This document shows positions 32,016 through 43,356 of a stretch of DNA of 64,000 bases, one piece after another. The translations under genes were made by a program, and so were the position numbers. Origin of the DNA: Isoetes taiwanensis (taxonomy: Eukaryota; Streptophyta; Lycopodiopsida; Isoetales; Isoetaceae). The stretch spans positions 1,080,800-1,144,799 of the forward strand of contig JAJEKV010000085.1 of the NCBI GenBank assembly GCA_021234155.1, read 5' to 3'. The notes under the pieces were generated by a model. It worked only from the letters and a program-made list of their open reading frames with translations. It had not been told where the DNA came from and ran no database searches. Each line of letters opens with the position of its first letter. Positions within the stretch are counted from its first letter, which is position 1.

Positions 32016-32830
32016 CCCAATCAGTTCCTTGAGCTGGATTAAAGGAAAATAATCGAAACCAACTGCAAAATGATAGATAAGTATTCCGCATTTTCGTCTT
32101 GAAGAAATAATTAGCTTAAGCAGATCAAAATGCTCAGAGTGTAAATCAGCATGCATATTCATCCAATGATTCAGCATAAAATGCAATGGAGATGCTCATG
32201 CAAATCAATCTGCACCATCGAAACACAATGCAAATGGGTTTGCAACTAAGTCCGATCCAGCAGAAACCAACTGTAATCTGCCAAAATCTCATGCAAATCC
32301 GCCTGCATGTCGATGCTGAAGCTTGATCAAACAGAAACACGAAGTAAGCAGAAGCAAGTGCTCTAATGCGTGTGAACATGCTGAAAACTGACAGCAAAAA
32401 CGACCCAATTCAAGAACACAAAGAAAGAAAGTTAATGCAATGCGTGATCTATAAGCCTCAAGCAGATCAACACAAAGATGTGCCTAACCTTGGTGCAGGC
32501 AGAGAACCCACCTCGGAAACTTAATGGCAGGCTGGAACGGGAAAAAGAAAAACTGTTGCACTGCCAGATTTGCGAGGCAAGGAAAGAAGGCTTCAAGCAA
32601 TTGAGGCGTAGAATCCCAGCACAGAAGAAATAGTTCCGCCGTCAGCTTGGCCCCTGTCTCCCCATCTCCCTCTCTTCTTCACTTTCCATGGATCTCGCAG
32701 CAAGTTCAGAAAGGGGATTTGAAGCTCGTACCCTACAAACTAAGACCTCGATTATGGCCCTAATCCACACCCACCACAAAATAAGCCTCCACCACAGGAT
32801 TTGCCCTTTTCTAAAATCAATGGCTAACAA
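32016..32830 (-). other. probable captured 5' leader and intron of the MATE gene
   Basis: Upstream of the MATE fragment on its own strand is a CT-rich leader-like segment (32500-32700) with a donor-like CAAG|GTTAGGCA (about 32487-32496). A T-rich stretch follows and ends TTTATGCAG just before the coding part. I read this as 5' UTR exon plus intron carried along with the gene piece. Short ORFs here have no motif. Confidence 0.4.
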
Positions 32831-32931
32831 AAGGGTGCACTCTAGAAATACTATTTAGTACACCTGGATGAATACGACCACTAAATCATATTAAAACCTT
32901 AGAGAAAACAGTACAAAAACAGAAAAAAGAA

Positions 32932-32951
32932 CCCCCTGTTATAATGCTACA
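32932..32951 (-). repeat. right terminal inverted repeat
   Basis: Reverse complement of 30861-30880. The first 17 bases inward from the flank also match a site inside the MATE fragment (31930-31946). Confidence 0.75.
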
Positions 32952-34069
32952 TATTTCTTGGTTTGCCAGTGGTATGCTTTTAGAAATGGGCATGAAGTGA
33001 TAATGCAGAAGTCTTGGATATACATTACCATACTTTATTAAATTAGTACTCAAAAGTGAGAATCTAGCATGTTGTACATCACAAGTTCATATAAATATAT
33101 GCTCCTGCTAATGCGCACAAATTTACTAGATTGTTAGAACATTCTAGACTATATATATTAACATCCCATAGACACATCCTACGTGTACGTGAAAAAACAA
33201 ATAATTCACATCTCAACTCTTATTGCCACTGTCGTTTGCCCGATTTAAAAAGGGAGGGGGTGTGTTTGAAAAACCTTCTTTCAGTTTGAACGCATGCAAT
33301 TTTTGCTTCACAAATTTGGCTTACCCTCACTGTTTATTTCATGAATCAGTCAATACAATATTTTTTCCATATAATTGACAGCATAAAAGGAACAGGAAGT
33401 AATCATCACACCACAAATTTAGGGTTTAGTATTGGGATTTGTGTATTTAGCATGATTATGCACCAAAAATCTTGGACCAAAAATCTATTTGCACCAAAAA
33501 TATGTTGTATTTGCATATAGACCCAGTAAAAATATGTTGTATTTGCATGTAGACCCAATATATTTGGTTAACATTTTGTTTGAACTTCATATTATGTGTA
33601 CACTTTAAAGATAAAGTTTTTTCTAGAGCTATAGAGACAAGGTAGACAAAATGGCTTTAGTGGGCATCTTTATAAACCGAAAACATGCAGAGTAGAGTAT
33701 GAAATAGGACAAAATGACCTTACTGGGCATCTCCATAAATAGAAAACATGCTATCTCTAAGAAGGAAGCTTATCCCCGGAATGAAAACCTCGCCCTTTCG
33801 GGTTTTTAAGGAAACCCTAAAAATAAACAACCGTCTAAGAGATACTATACACAACTGAAAAGTAAAAAGGACCCTCATGCCTACAGGCCTTTTTGGATTT
33901 ATAGATAAGTTGTAGAAGGGAATCCACATGCAGGTGTATGCTGCTAGCTATGAAGGAATATGTTGAAAAGCAGCACCTTCACCAACCAAAATCGCAAACA
34001 TGACTGCGTCATCCTGCAAAAAAAAGGCAAGAGTAACTTTCAATAGCCGACCAGGCTCCGATGCCACCA
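32952..34069. other. no gene; short local duplications
   Basis: Contains AAAATATGTTGTATTTGCAT followed by RTAGACCCA twice (about 33500 and 33530), and GACAAAATG followed by GGGCATCTYYATAAA twice (33649 and 33711). A block near 33770-33830 (CCGGAATGAAAACCTCGCCC, then TTTCGGGTTTTTAAGGAAAC) weakly resembles the LINE 3' UTR on the minus strand. Confidence 0.4.
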
Positions 34070-34240
34070 ACACAATAAAACCATGCCAAACCAAGCATGA
34101 ACCTAAGCCAACAAGGCCCTAAAACCATTAAACAGCCACCAAGGCTTAAAACTGTAAACAAGCCACCAAGGCTCTAAAACCATAAACCAACAATCCTAAA
34201 TCAATATAAGCCATCCAGGCTCCATAATCATAAACCTATC
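34070..34240. repeat. degenerate minisatellite, about 33-bp units
   Basis: Successive variants of CARGCCACCAAGGCTYTAAA followed by ACYRTAAAC, four to five times, losing similarity at both ends. Confidence 0.75.
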
Positions 34241-34789
34241 AATATAGCAATAACCAAAGCAAGTCATACTAGCAAGGTGTAATAAGAAAACAGGAGTGAC
34301 TGCCATTTATATCAACAAAAAAGAGGATGAGAGAGGGAGGGTGGGGGAAAAAATAAGCTCAGCGAAAATTTCCAAAATAGAGAAGCACACAGAAGCCTGA
34401 TGAGAAAAATGTACATGCCAATCTACAAATAGGGCGAGAGCTTGGCAGTAGCCAACCGCTAGGGACACGTATCCTCTAGCTCTAGAAGTTCTTTTACCAT
34501 CTATTCGTTGAAAACAAAGGTAAATGTGACTTCACTATCTATATGTGTCTATTGCACCTACACTTATATTGCCTTGGATGCATTGCGCACATTCACAATA
34601 CAACCACAACTAACGCACATAAATGCCTTCACACGTCCACGACTAATGCCCGGCATCACCGGGCACACGTTTCCAGTATACCTTTATTTTTCAAGATTGC
34701 AGTTACAATTCACAATCAGAACAAAAATATTTTCAGCAAAACTTGCTTGCTGCCATTAATCAATCTGTGAAACAAATTTGGAAATACAA

Positions 34790-36000
34790 TCATTCTAAAC
34801 AAGATTTAAACAAGGCAGCAAAAATTGCTATATTCTTGAAGAAGCCAAGCAGCAAAATGTTGAACAGAAAATGCTCTGTTATATCAAGAAGATGGGGAAT
34901 AACATGAAGCCCCTGTTTAATCAACAAATCTATTATCTGTTGTAAATGTTGATAATCATTTTCATCATTGGAAGTAAGAATAGTGGTAAAGCCTATATTT
35001 CGAGGCCGTTTAGAATCACAGCAGTTTTGTAGACTTGAAGCTTGATGAGTTCAGACTATGAACATGAATTTGCGGGCAGAGCATGCAGAATATTGGTTCA
35101 TCTTGACCACAGAACCTAAAAAAAGAAAAACATTCTTGATTAGATAGGCAGAAACAATGGAGGAAGGCAAAGCACAAAAAATAAAAGGGAAGGAAGAGCT
35201 GCCTTTCTTTTGCAAACACTATGCCCTGGAATCTTTTCTCAGCTTGGGTCCTTGGTTGCCGGATTTACCCTGGAATCTTTGCCTGCTGGATTACTCCTGA
35301 ATCATCTTGTTATAACGAAGACGAAGACGGGAACAGACTGAGCTACAAAAAGCTCAAATCTGGCCAAAGCAACATACAAACATCTAAGCGGATAAGAATC
35401 ACGCGTATATAAACCGAAAGAGAACATCTGAAAGGATCGGCAAGGAACAGCGGAAAAAGGCTGGAAAAAACGAGACCAAACAAGGGCAAGAACAGTCTTA
35501 CCATTGGCATGTCCCCCAAAGGGAATCGAAGACCAAAAGGGAAGAGGAAGCAAGAGGAAGTTTTAAGCTAGAAAATAAAGGAACCCAAGAAAAGCAAAGC
35601 AAAAAAAAAATCGCCGGATTGAGGTCAAGCTCGATAAAACCTAGCCACAGCCGGATCCGGCAAATGCAGAGGAGACACAGCAAGGGCGATGACAGGGGGC
35701 GCAGATGGGCAGAGGAGCAGATTGACAGAACCAATAAATGTGAAAATGTGATAGCGATGCAATCCAGCGAGAGGGGCCGATCGAACGGGTTATTGGGTGG
35801 ATGGGACAAAGCTGCAGCGGAGGTAGGTTGCTGCTTCTTCTTCGCTGTCGCGGCTTCCATTTGCTTGGCCCGTGGCTATGGCGGGACAGATCCTCCCTGC
35901 AGCAACAGAGACATGCACATCGCTCCTTTCTTATGTTATTAAGCTGCCGGATTGCTGGAGGATGAGGAAGACGAAGGCGGGAACAGACATGGCATGCAAA
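34790..36000 (-). other. candidate decayed minus-strand transcription unit
   Basis: On the minus strand a GC- and CT-rich leader (about 36000-35505) ends at a consensus donor CCAATG|GTAAGACTG (35503). An acceptor TTTTTTTAG lies at 35118. The exon after it encodes FCGQDEPIFCMLCPQIHVHS in one frame. In another frame, up to 34790, come SKRPRNIGFTTILTSNDEND, YQHLQQIIDLLIKQGLHVIP and HLLDITEHFLFNIL before a stop. These look like genuine protein but frames do not join, so the coding part is broken. I do not recognise the family. A duplicated GAAGACGAAGACGGGAACAGA-type sequence marks both ends of the leader (35318 and 35969). Confidence 0.3.
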
Positions 36001-36179
36001 GCGGCAAGGCGGGAATTCAGTCGACCAATAGAACAATAGGCTCTGGATCAAAATCCAAGTCGTTAATTAAGACCACATCTCGGCCGTTTATTTGTATTTT
36101 TTTTTTAAGTGTTGATATTCGAGCATGCACACTTCCTTTGATTTTTTCAAAATTGCCGCACACTTCTTAAGCATTACAA

Positions 36180-38185
36180 ACAACTCATAAATAAAAATTC
36201 ACAATAATATTACAATTGGTCAACAACAATGATGCCATTTTCCTAACCTTATAAATTTGAGTCTATGAAGGGGCAAATTCGTGTACTAATTCAAGTTCCG
36301 CTATGCCTCCACGTATTTTTCTCTAAACAACCCAAAGCAAGATTTGCTCACAGCAAGTAGAGATAATAATACCTTTTGATAGGAATTATAAAGGCTTGGC
36401 ATATATTCAACTGCTTTAAAAGATGTTCTTATTATGACTAGCCATATTCATATAAAGCAGGTAGTCAGACGGATGTTGTGGCTACATCCATGTTCGTCTA
36501 ATGGCTAGCCATGTTCATATGAAGCAAGTAGTAGTGTTTGTGGCCAGATGTTGTGGATACATGCAATAATGATTTGTTGGGAACACATGATGTATTCAAG
36601 TGCTTAACATGTGTTCAAACTCGTTAAAAAGTGTTCATATTATGGCTTAACATGCGTTAAAAAATGTTCATATTATGGCTAGCCATATTCATATGAAGCA
36701 GTAGTATAGTTTTTGAAGCGAGGTGTTGCAGCTATGACTTTTAGCTACATACCATTATATAATGGCCAAAATAACTAAAGCATTCCATTAGAAAAGCTCA
36801 AATGTGTGGAATTTGTATAAAAATAGCCAGCGGTTTGTGGGTTCAAATAAAAGAGAAGCTATATGGAATGACACATTTAATATAAGAAAGATCGATAGAG
36901 ATAAAAAAATAAAATCACTTACAATTTTACAATATTATGCCTTATAACTTTCAATGATGTGGACAGCATACCCAAGCTTAATACCTTATGAGGTGGGTAA
37001 GCTTCTTTATGAGGTGGGATGGTATGTTTTAATGTTGAATGCTTAAACGATTGCACTGCTTAGGGATATAGTGAAGGGACGAATAATCTCTTACCTATAG
37101 CATCAACAATAATTTGAATTTGACTTGCATCAGTTAAAAGACGAATAATCTCTATTAGAAAACTGGCACATAAAAGATATGTGTGCGTTACATTTGGTGA
37201 ATTCTAGTTGTACTTATCTGCACGGCCAGCATCACTGCACTACACTGCCCAAGCTGCCACTTTTTCTTCAATTTCAGCTGAGCCACTTAAATAAGGGTCT
37301 GGAAAACTCACTCTTTTGTGGTGAGAATGATGACAGAGGAAGGTGCAATCTCACAAGTTTTAATATGGAAAATCGAGTAGCTAAAGCACTAAGAAATGAT
37401 TATGCAAGAAACTATAGACAGCCAGGCATAGAAAAACTCAGATTGCGACAGCTAGGGTTTTGGTTGATTTGTAGCTAGGCCAAAAGAGCTGCAGCGAACA
37501 TATTCGTCTTTAGAGAATTTTTTTCTAGTAGTGCTAGAAAATCAATATATGTATAGGCACATAGGACGGTGGACATGCCCAAAGATTAAGGCTATAGTTT
37601 CTGGAGATTGAAAGACGTGCTCTGATACCAAACCATTGCCGAATCAAGAAATCTAGCAAAAGTGGTAGCAGATAGCTGGGCGACTCGATTTCTTGATTAG
37701 AAAGCACGTTGTAGTGTTTGTGGCCGGATGTTGTGGCCACATGCAATCACGATTTTAGTTGGGAACGTGTATTTTTGTTAGAAGTATAATTCCATTCTGT
37801 CCAGGTCGCTCATATTTACTTGAGTCCAATAATTCACCATAGCAAAGTCGCTCATATTTACTTGAACACAATAATCCATCATGCAAAAGGAAACTGACAA
37901 ACACCAGCTTGAGGACTTCAATAGACTCAAAGAAACTAAAGATTTCCAATTGAAATCATCATACCAAACCATATTTCATCCTTAAAACAAATCATGCAAT
38001 TTTATGACTTTAGTGTCCATGCTTAAAAAACCGCAGTACTTCTATCTAGAAATTTGCCGTTGTATGTCATGCGACACCAGAAGCTAATGAGTATTTGACG
38101 GATCTTGTATAGAAACTCCAAAATTCCTACCAGATATTTTGCCGGCAAGTGAAAACTCGGAATGAAAAAAAAAAAATTTCAACCG
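36180..38185. other. no gene; dispersed repeat copies
   Basis: Contains several variants of ATGGCTAGCCATATTCATATG (36440-36700) and a 60-bp sequence GTAGTGTTTGTGGCCRGATG with its continuation at 36526-36588, seen again at 37692-37760. GTCGCTCATATTTACTTGA occurs at 37806 and 37851. A PBS-like sequence is at 37621-37632 (see findings). Confidence 0.5.
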
Positions 38186-38189
38186 GAAA

Positions 38190-38562
38190 TTAAGGAGCCT
38201 TGCATCTGTGCTTGGCTTGGTTGGTGTGGCTGATTTGGAAGCGGCGGCGGTTGTGGATCTTTCAGGGGATTCAGCAGCCTGCAGCCTCTCTGATTCCTCG
38301 ACTCAGGTACAAGCTATTTCAAAGCTTTCTGGTATTCCCGGGATTAGTAGAGCGGAAGTTTGCCATCTGGCGGGACTTCTTGGATGTTGTAGATGGTGAT
38401 GGTCGGTTTGTACAGCAGTAGAGTTGCAGTTTTTCTGTGAGTTTGTTGTGGAGTGTCGAGGTATCGCTGTCTCTTTGGGGCAATTCTCCTTCCTCACTTG
38501 CTTTGTAACATTACTATTCTTTTAATATATTGATGACACAGTTCTCCAAAAAAAAAAAAAAC
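38190..38562 (+). mobile_element. 5'-truncated L1 LINE 3' end with poly(A)
   Basis: The frame ending at 38421 reads WLVWLIWKRRRLWIFQGIQQ and a basic/aromatic end, fitting the last segment of plant L1 ORF2, where an 'IWK.RN..IF' motif occurs. A 128-bp 3' UTR and an A run (38549-38562) follow. It is unrelated in sequence to the L1 at 42.5 kb except for this motif. Confidence 0.6.
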
Positions 38563-38927
38563 CTCCATTGGCAACTCAAAATCCTCAGTTCTGATCACTG
38601 TTTGTAGTTTGACTTTCATTGACCAAATTTTGACCCGACTTTGAACTCGAATTTCTCACAGATCTGAGTTCAGAATTGGCCAAGGTTTTCACCATTGCTT
38701 CCCAACAACTTTTATCTATCAGTGTGAGCAATCAATACTCAAGAATCAATTTACCTCTGCATGCCACCTCGATTTGAGTATGACTACCATTTTCTGGAAA
38801 TGGGAAAGGTATGAACATATGAAGTTTTGAGCTATCCTATTGATATTTTCTTGTATAGATTGATCACCTTGAGTGATCTGGAGGTTCTAACCCTAACTTG
38901 AGCATAGTTTCAAGTTGGCCCAGTGCT

Positions 38928-39445
38928 ACTGCAAAAGTCGCTCTTGACTTCTAATTGCCACACTGGGAGGAGGATAAATCCAAACCTCATTCTGTCAGTT
39001 CCTGCATCTTCAATTGCAACTTCTCGACCATGTTCCAAGTGCAAACGACCAAAACTCGACCTCCATAACGTAAACCCTACAATAAGCTAGCAACACACAG
39101 GGTTTATGCTTCGGAGGCCGAAATGTGGTTGTTTTTACAGATAACTAGATGCACCATTTTTTGAACATGCATGCAGAGCTACGACAACTAAAATAACAGA
39201 GTTTGAATCTATCGGCCATCCCGAACGATCCCAAATAATCTTGTTACTGCAAAAGGTGCTCTTGATTTCTAATTGCCACACTGGGAGGAGGATAAATCCA
39301 AACCCCATTATGTCAGTTCCTATTGCTTCGCATCTTCAACTGCAACTTCTTAACCATGTTCCAAGTGCAAACGACCAAAACTCGACCTCCATAACGTAAA
39401 TCCTACAATAACCTAGCAACACACAGGGTTTACGCTTCTGAGGTC
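38928..39445. repeat. direct duplication, 318-bp period
   Basis: 38928-39119 and 39246-39445 share TAATTGCCACACTGGGAGGA, AAACGACCAAAACTCGACCT and CAACACACAGGGTTTAYGCT with a few substitutions and one short insertion (CTATTGCTTCG) in copy 2. Confidence 0.9.
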
Positions 39446-39977
39446 ATATCCTAGTCAGATTCGACTAGGATCTTGCGCAATGTCATCACGTAGAGGGAGG
39501 TGTTGACATCAGAAGACGAACCCTTAAAATCTTTTTCTATCTGAAATGTTTACCATGGCATCCCCTGCATAAGTGGCACCTTTGATTAGGTTTTCATGAT
39601 TTTCTGACACTCTGTCTATTTACTGTGATTTCTTATGCTTTTCTGGTTGAAAATTCTCAAGTATGGCATATGTAAGCTTTTGGACCTGAATTTTTGGTTG
39701 TTGGTCTACCACATCAGCAGCCATGTCAAGTAAAAGTTTCAGGAAATTTGGCTAACGGTAAGTGGTTGATGTTTTGCGTTTTTTGCACTTTAGGTGTAGT
39801 TCTTGCTTAATTGCACTTAATCATGGCCAAAAGGTCCATGATCAACCTTATTTGCGCCAACAAACCCTTATATGCAAGAAAAAACAAACTGAAATGGTGG
39901 ATTTGGCAAAAACACTGAAACAGGGGATGTTTCGAAAGGGGATTTGCTCTCAGAGAACGACATGGAATTCTAGTATG

Positions 39978-40122
39978 AAGACATGTGATAATGGACGTAT
40001 AGGACATATAGTGGTTCAAGTATTCTTTCCTACTACTATAAAGACATGTGATAATAGCAGTTTAGGACATGCAGTCATTCAAGTGTTCTTTCCAACTACT
40101 ATAAAGACATGTGATAATAGAA
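39978..40122. repeat. tandem repeat, 63-bp period, 2.3 units
   Basis: AAGACATGTGATAATRG starts at 39978, 40041 and 40104, each followed by a diverged TAGGACATRYAGT and TTCAAGTRTTCTTTCC. Confidence 0.9.
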
Positions 40123-40295
40123 AGGCTGCTTCCCACTGGTGAGGCATGTGATAAAGGGGCCTCTCCCCACTGGTGAGGCAGCCACACAAAATTTGAGCCT
40201 TGCTCAACTTGGGGAAGGGTGCCAAAAGCGCTCATGTCTAACACATTTATAGTGAACTTGTTGATCCTAAACCTGGCACTTGGATGTCCCTCAGT

Positions 40296-41615
40296 GGATT
40301 TTTATGGTTAGAACCTCTAGGTTGCTCAAGACAACCAAATTCTATGCAAAATTTGCAAAAAAATATCAATCACTTTGGGATCCTTAAAGCAAAATGAGAC
40401 AGTTGCACTCAGATCTGAATATCTCGAGCTATACTGATTATTTTCACATGATTGTTAAAAGAAAAATAAGAGAAAACTGAAAATGACATGTGGGAAAAAA
40501 TTAGCTCAATTCGGATCTGGCATGAATGAGAAAATTGTGTTCAAAGTGGACATAAAATTTGGCCAGTGCACTTCCCTGAGACAATAAAGGTATGCACACT
40601 CAAATGATGATATTTCGAGTTATATTGATTATTTTCACATTATTTTTTAAGAAGAAATCAGAGAAAACTTGTGGTGACATGTAGGAAAAAGTTTAGCTCA
40701 ATTTGGATCTGGGATGATTGAGAAAAATTGGACAGAAAGTTTGGCCAGTGCACTTCCCTAGCACACTCAAATGAGAATATCTCGATTTATATTAAACATT
40801 TTTTGCTAATTTTTGAGAAGACTAACATGGAAAACTTTTGGGAATATGCCGGAAAAAAATTCGCCTGATTTGAAACTAGGATGATGGAGAACAATGAGTT
40901 CAAAGTGGATCAAAATATTTGTCATTCGTCATAACATGCATCAAAACATTCATCAGAAGATGCGTCAAAGCTTTCGTCAGAACAGAATGACTCCAGCTTA
41001 TGCTATTCCAGAAAATGTTGTTGTCATGGACTATTCTATTCTATATTCATGGACATCAATATCTTTTTGATAATTGCAGGATATTATGCTCTTAAATATA
41101 TCTTAAGAGTACTACATAATGTTGTTCCTCCCCATAAACTATGTTATTATTGGTCGTACTTCATATTTTATATGGGCTTATCCTCAAGTCCAAATGTTCC
41201 TAGTAGATGTTGCTGACATTATATTTGTCATGCACTATCCTTATTCTGTACTTATTCTCCATAATTAGTGATTAAAAAGCTTCATTCCCTCAAAAAAAAA
41301 GAAAAAATAAAATATATCATTTGAGTGTGCATACATGTTTTTGTTTCAGGGAAGTGCACTGGCCAAATTTTTTGTCCAATTTAAACCCATTTTTCTAACT
41401 CATCCTAGATCCAAATTGAGCCAAAAAAAAATTTACATCTCACTCCAAGTTTTCTCTAATTCCTCCTTCAAGAATCATTTAAAAAGATCAGTACAACTCT
41501 GAGTGCAACTGTCTCATTTTGCTTTAAGGATCCTAAAGTGATTCATATTTTTTTTGCAGATTTTGCACAAAGATTGGTTGCCTTAAGAACCTGAGATTCT
41601 AAACCACTGAGGTTG
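40296..41615. repeat. long inverted repeat, arms about 300 bp, 700-bp spacer
   Basis: The left arm (about 40296-40615) and right arm (about 41320-41615) are inverse copies. Both contain CCTTAAAGCAAAATGAGACA followed by GTTGCACTCAG, and TTTGGCCAGTGCACTTCCCT in opposite orientation. The spacer holds two more partial direct copies of the left-arm interior (40600-40765, 40765-40915) and a stretch ending in an A-rich run (41291-41310) that may be a small retroposon. A third, same-orientation copy of the arm is split by the L1 at 42385-42507 and 50341-50405. Confidence 0.85.
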
Positions 41616-42384
41616 AAGGTTTGCAAGGAGTACCTTCAACATGTGATGCCAAGAAACATACCCCGCTGCAAAAAACAAGGAAATCGACCCGGATTTAGCG
41701 AGAACCAAACGAAATAAGGGGTTTTAAGGGTTTCTTTTTTCTTTTTTCTTGTTTATCTCAGAGATTTTTCAAAGGCTTCAGCATGATTGTCAACGTATTG
41801 TGATCAAATATTGACTTGGTCAGGATTGCAAATTTGAAGGGATTTTGAAGGGATTTGCACTAATGAAGATCACGCTAAGGGGTTTATTGCTATTCCTTTC
41901 TTGAATCCTAACTTGCAATCAGAGAATGCTTTTCCTTATGGTCCTTCTTCTAGAGACTTCAAAATTGCTGGAACTGGTAGTTCTCTTGGATTTCACGCGC
42001 CATTTGAGACATTTTCGAGTGCTTCAAAAATATAGATGTTTGCAAGCTAATAAATATGCTCCAAAAAGGGCGAAGGATGAGCAACTCCCTCACTCCAAAA
42101 CAGCAAGGCTCTGACAATGGTCTCAGAATGTCAATATTATACCTTGGGTACAAGTTTCGTGGGCAGAAGACCATCGCTTCTCCAAGAAGAGCCAAAAGAG
42201 CTCATGTCTAGTACGTTCGTAGTCAATTGGTCTAGATGGTGGGTGCAGGATACTACCTGGTCGTCATGTTACCTTGTTGCCGCTTGCTCTTCTTGTGGTA
42301 GAGGTCATTTCACTCTTTTGTTTGCTTTATCAATCTTACTTTTTCTATAGCAACCGACCGACGTATATCTAACCACCAGTGGCA
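41616..42384. other. no gene identified
   Basis: Non-coding. The part from about 42180 (AGCTCATGTCTAGTACRTT) resembles 40220-40250, so the arm repeat family extends left of its best-conserved portion. Confidence 0.4.
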
Positions 42385-42492
42385 GCTTTATATTATGGAA
42401 CATGTTGATCCTAAACCTGGCATGTGGATCAAACCTCAGTGGATTTTATGGTTAGAACCTTCAGGTTGCTTAAGGCAACCAATCCTTATGCA

Positions 42493-42507
42493 AGATTTGC
42501 AAAAAAG
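42493..42507. repeat. left target-site duplication of the L1
   Basis: AGATTTGCAAAAAAG, repeated exactly at 50326-50340. Confidence 0.92.
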
Positions 42508-43356
42508 AGAATTCAAGGGAGGAAGTTGAGCAGATGTACACGTCAGCACTGTGCGCCATTTTTCTTGAATCTTTTGTCTTATTAGATTCAAACTAATTTC
42601 TTGATATGTTGTGCTAATCTGTGCTCCTATCTGAAGCAATTACTGGATTAAGATTGCCAGCCTTGTAGGGGCTAGCCTTTCTCATGATTCCCCATAATTT
42701 TCCCTACAGATGGATACCAGAATTTTTGCAATTATCAAGCATAATGCAAGATTAACCTGTGGCTTTTTGAAAGGATCTCCAGTGGCTCTCTGGAATTCTT
42801 TGGTCTCGAACGATATTTTTCGAAGATCTTTTTCGTTCTTTGAATACTTCGTTTGTGCCAAGCTCGGTGGAATTTGAGGTAGAAATTGTGGACTCTTGGC
42901 TTCGAGGGAATTGGGGGAAAAAAGAAATCTACGCTCTTTGGAATCTTTCATGTGCATTGTGGGTGGAGTGATTCGAAAATTGTGGTTAAGGTGTATTCAG
43001 AGCAATGATTCATCCTTTAGTGTAGTTCCCTTTAGTTTTTGGCTTTGAGTGTGGCTTTCCACCTTCTGTAATTTTAATTACGCTTTCGTCTCCCGTTCTC
43101 TTTTTGCCCCTTGTTGTTCCCTCCCGCTATTTCAGCACATGTTCAATCGCTTTTTGTAGTTTCCACCGGTTCTTTCTAGATGGCTCTTAAAAACAAAAAT
43201 TACCCTAAATTTCTTTCTATCCTTCACGCGATTTGCCGATCTTGAGCCCTCCAATCCGGCTCCAATCTTCTCAAGCAACTAAGGTCCTTTCAAGAAAACC
43301 CAAAAAATGTCATTTTCTTTGGTGATTTTGCTAACTCCTTAATTGAACAGTCTTCT

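Larger units (their letters stand above)
30861..32951. mobile_element. 2.1-kb composite element with inverted termini and captured gene pieces
   Basis: The left end TGTAGCATTATAACAGGGGG (30861-30880) is the exact inverse of the right end (32932-32951). Both are flanked by TA (30859-30860 and 32952-32953). Between them lie a FURRY-type gene fragment on plus (starting 7 bp inside the left terminus), an unidentified plus-strand fragment, and a MATE transporter fragment with its apparent 5' leader on minus. No transposase is present. The structure is that of a non-autonomous DNA transposon that carries gene fragments. The superfamily is uncertain: a TA duplication would suggest Tc1/mariner-like, but TA could also be part of the termini. 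Confidence 0.6.

Noticed and set aside
36440-36700. CRISPR-like spaced repeats (GGCTAGCCATATTCATATG)
   Set aside because: Repeat spacing and sequence vary, the setting is a plant nuclear genome and there are no cas genes; these are ordinary degenerate repeats.
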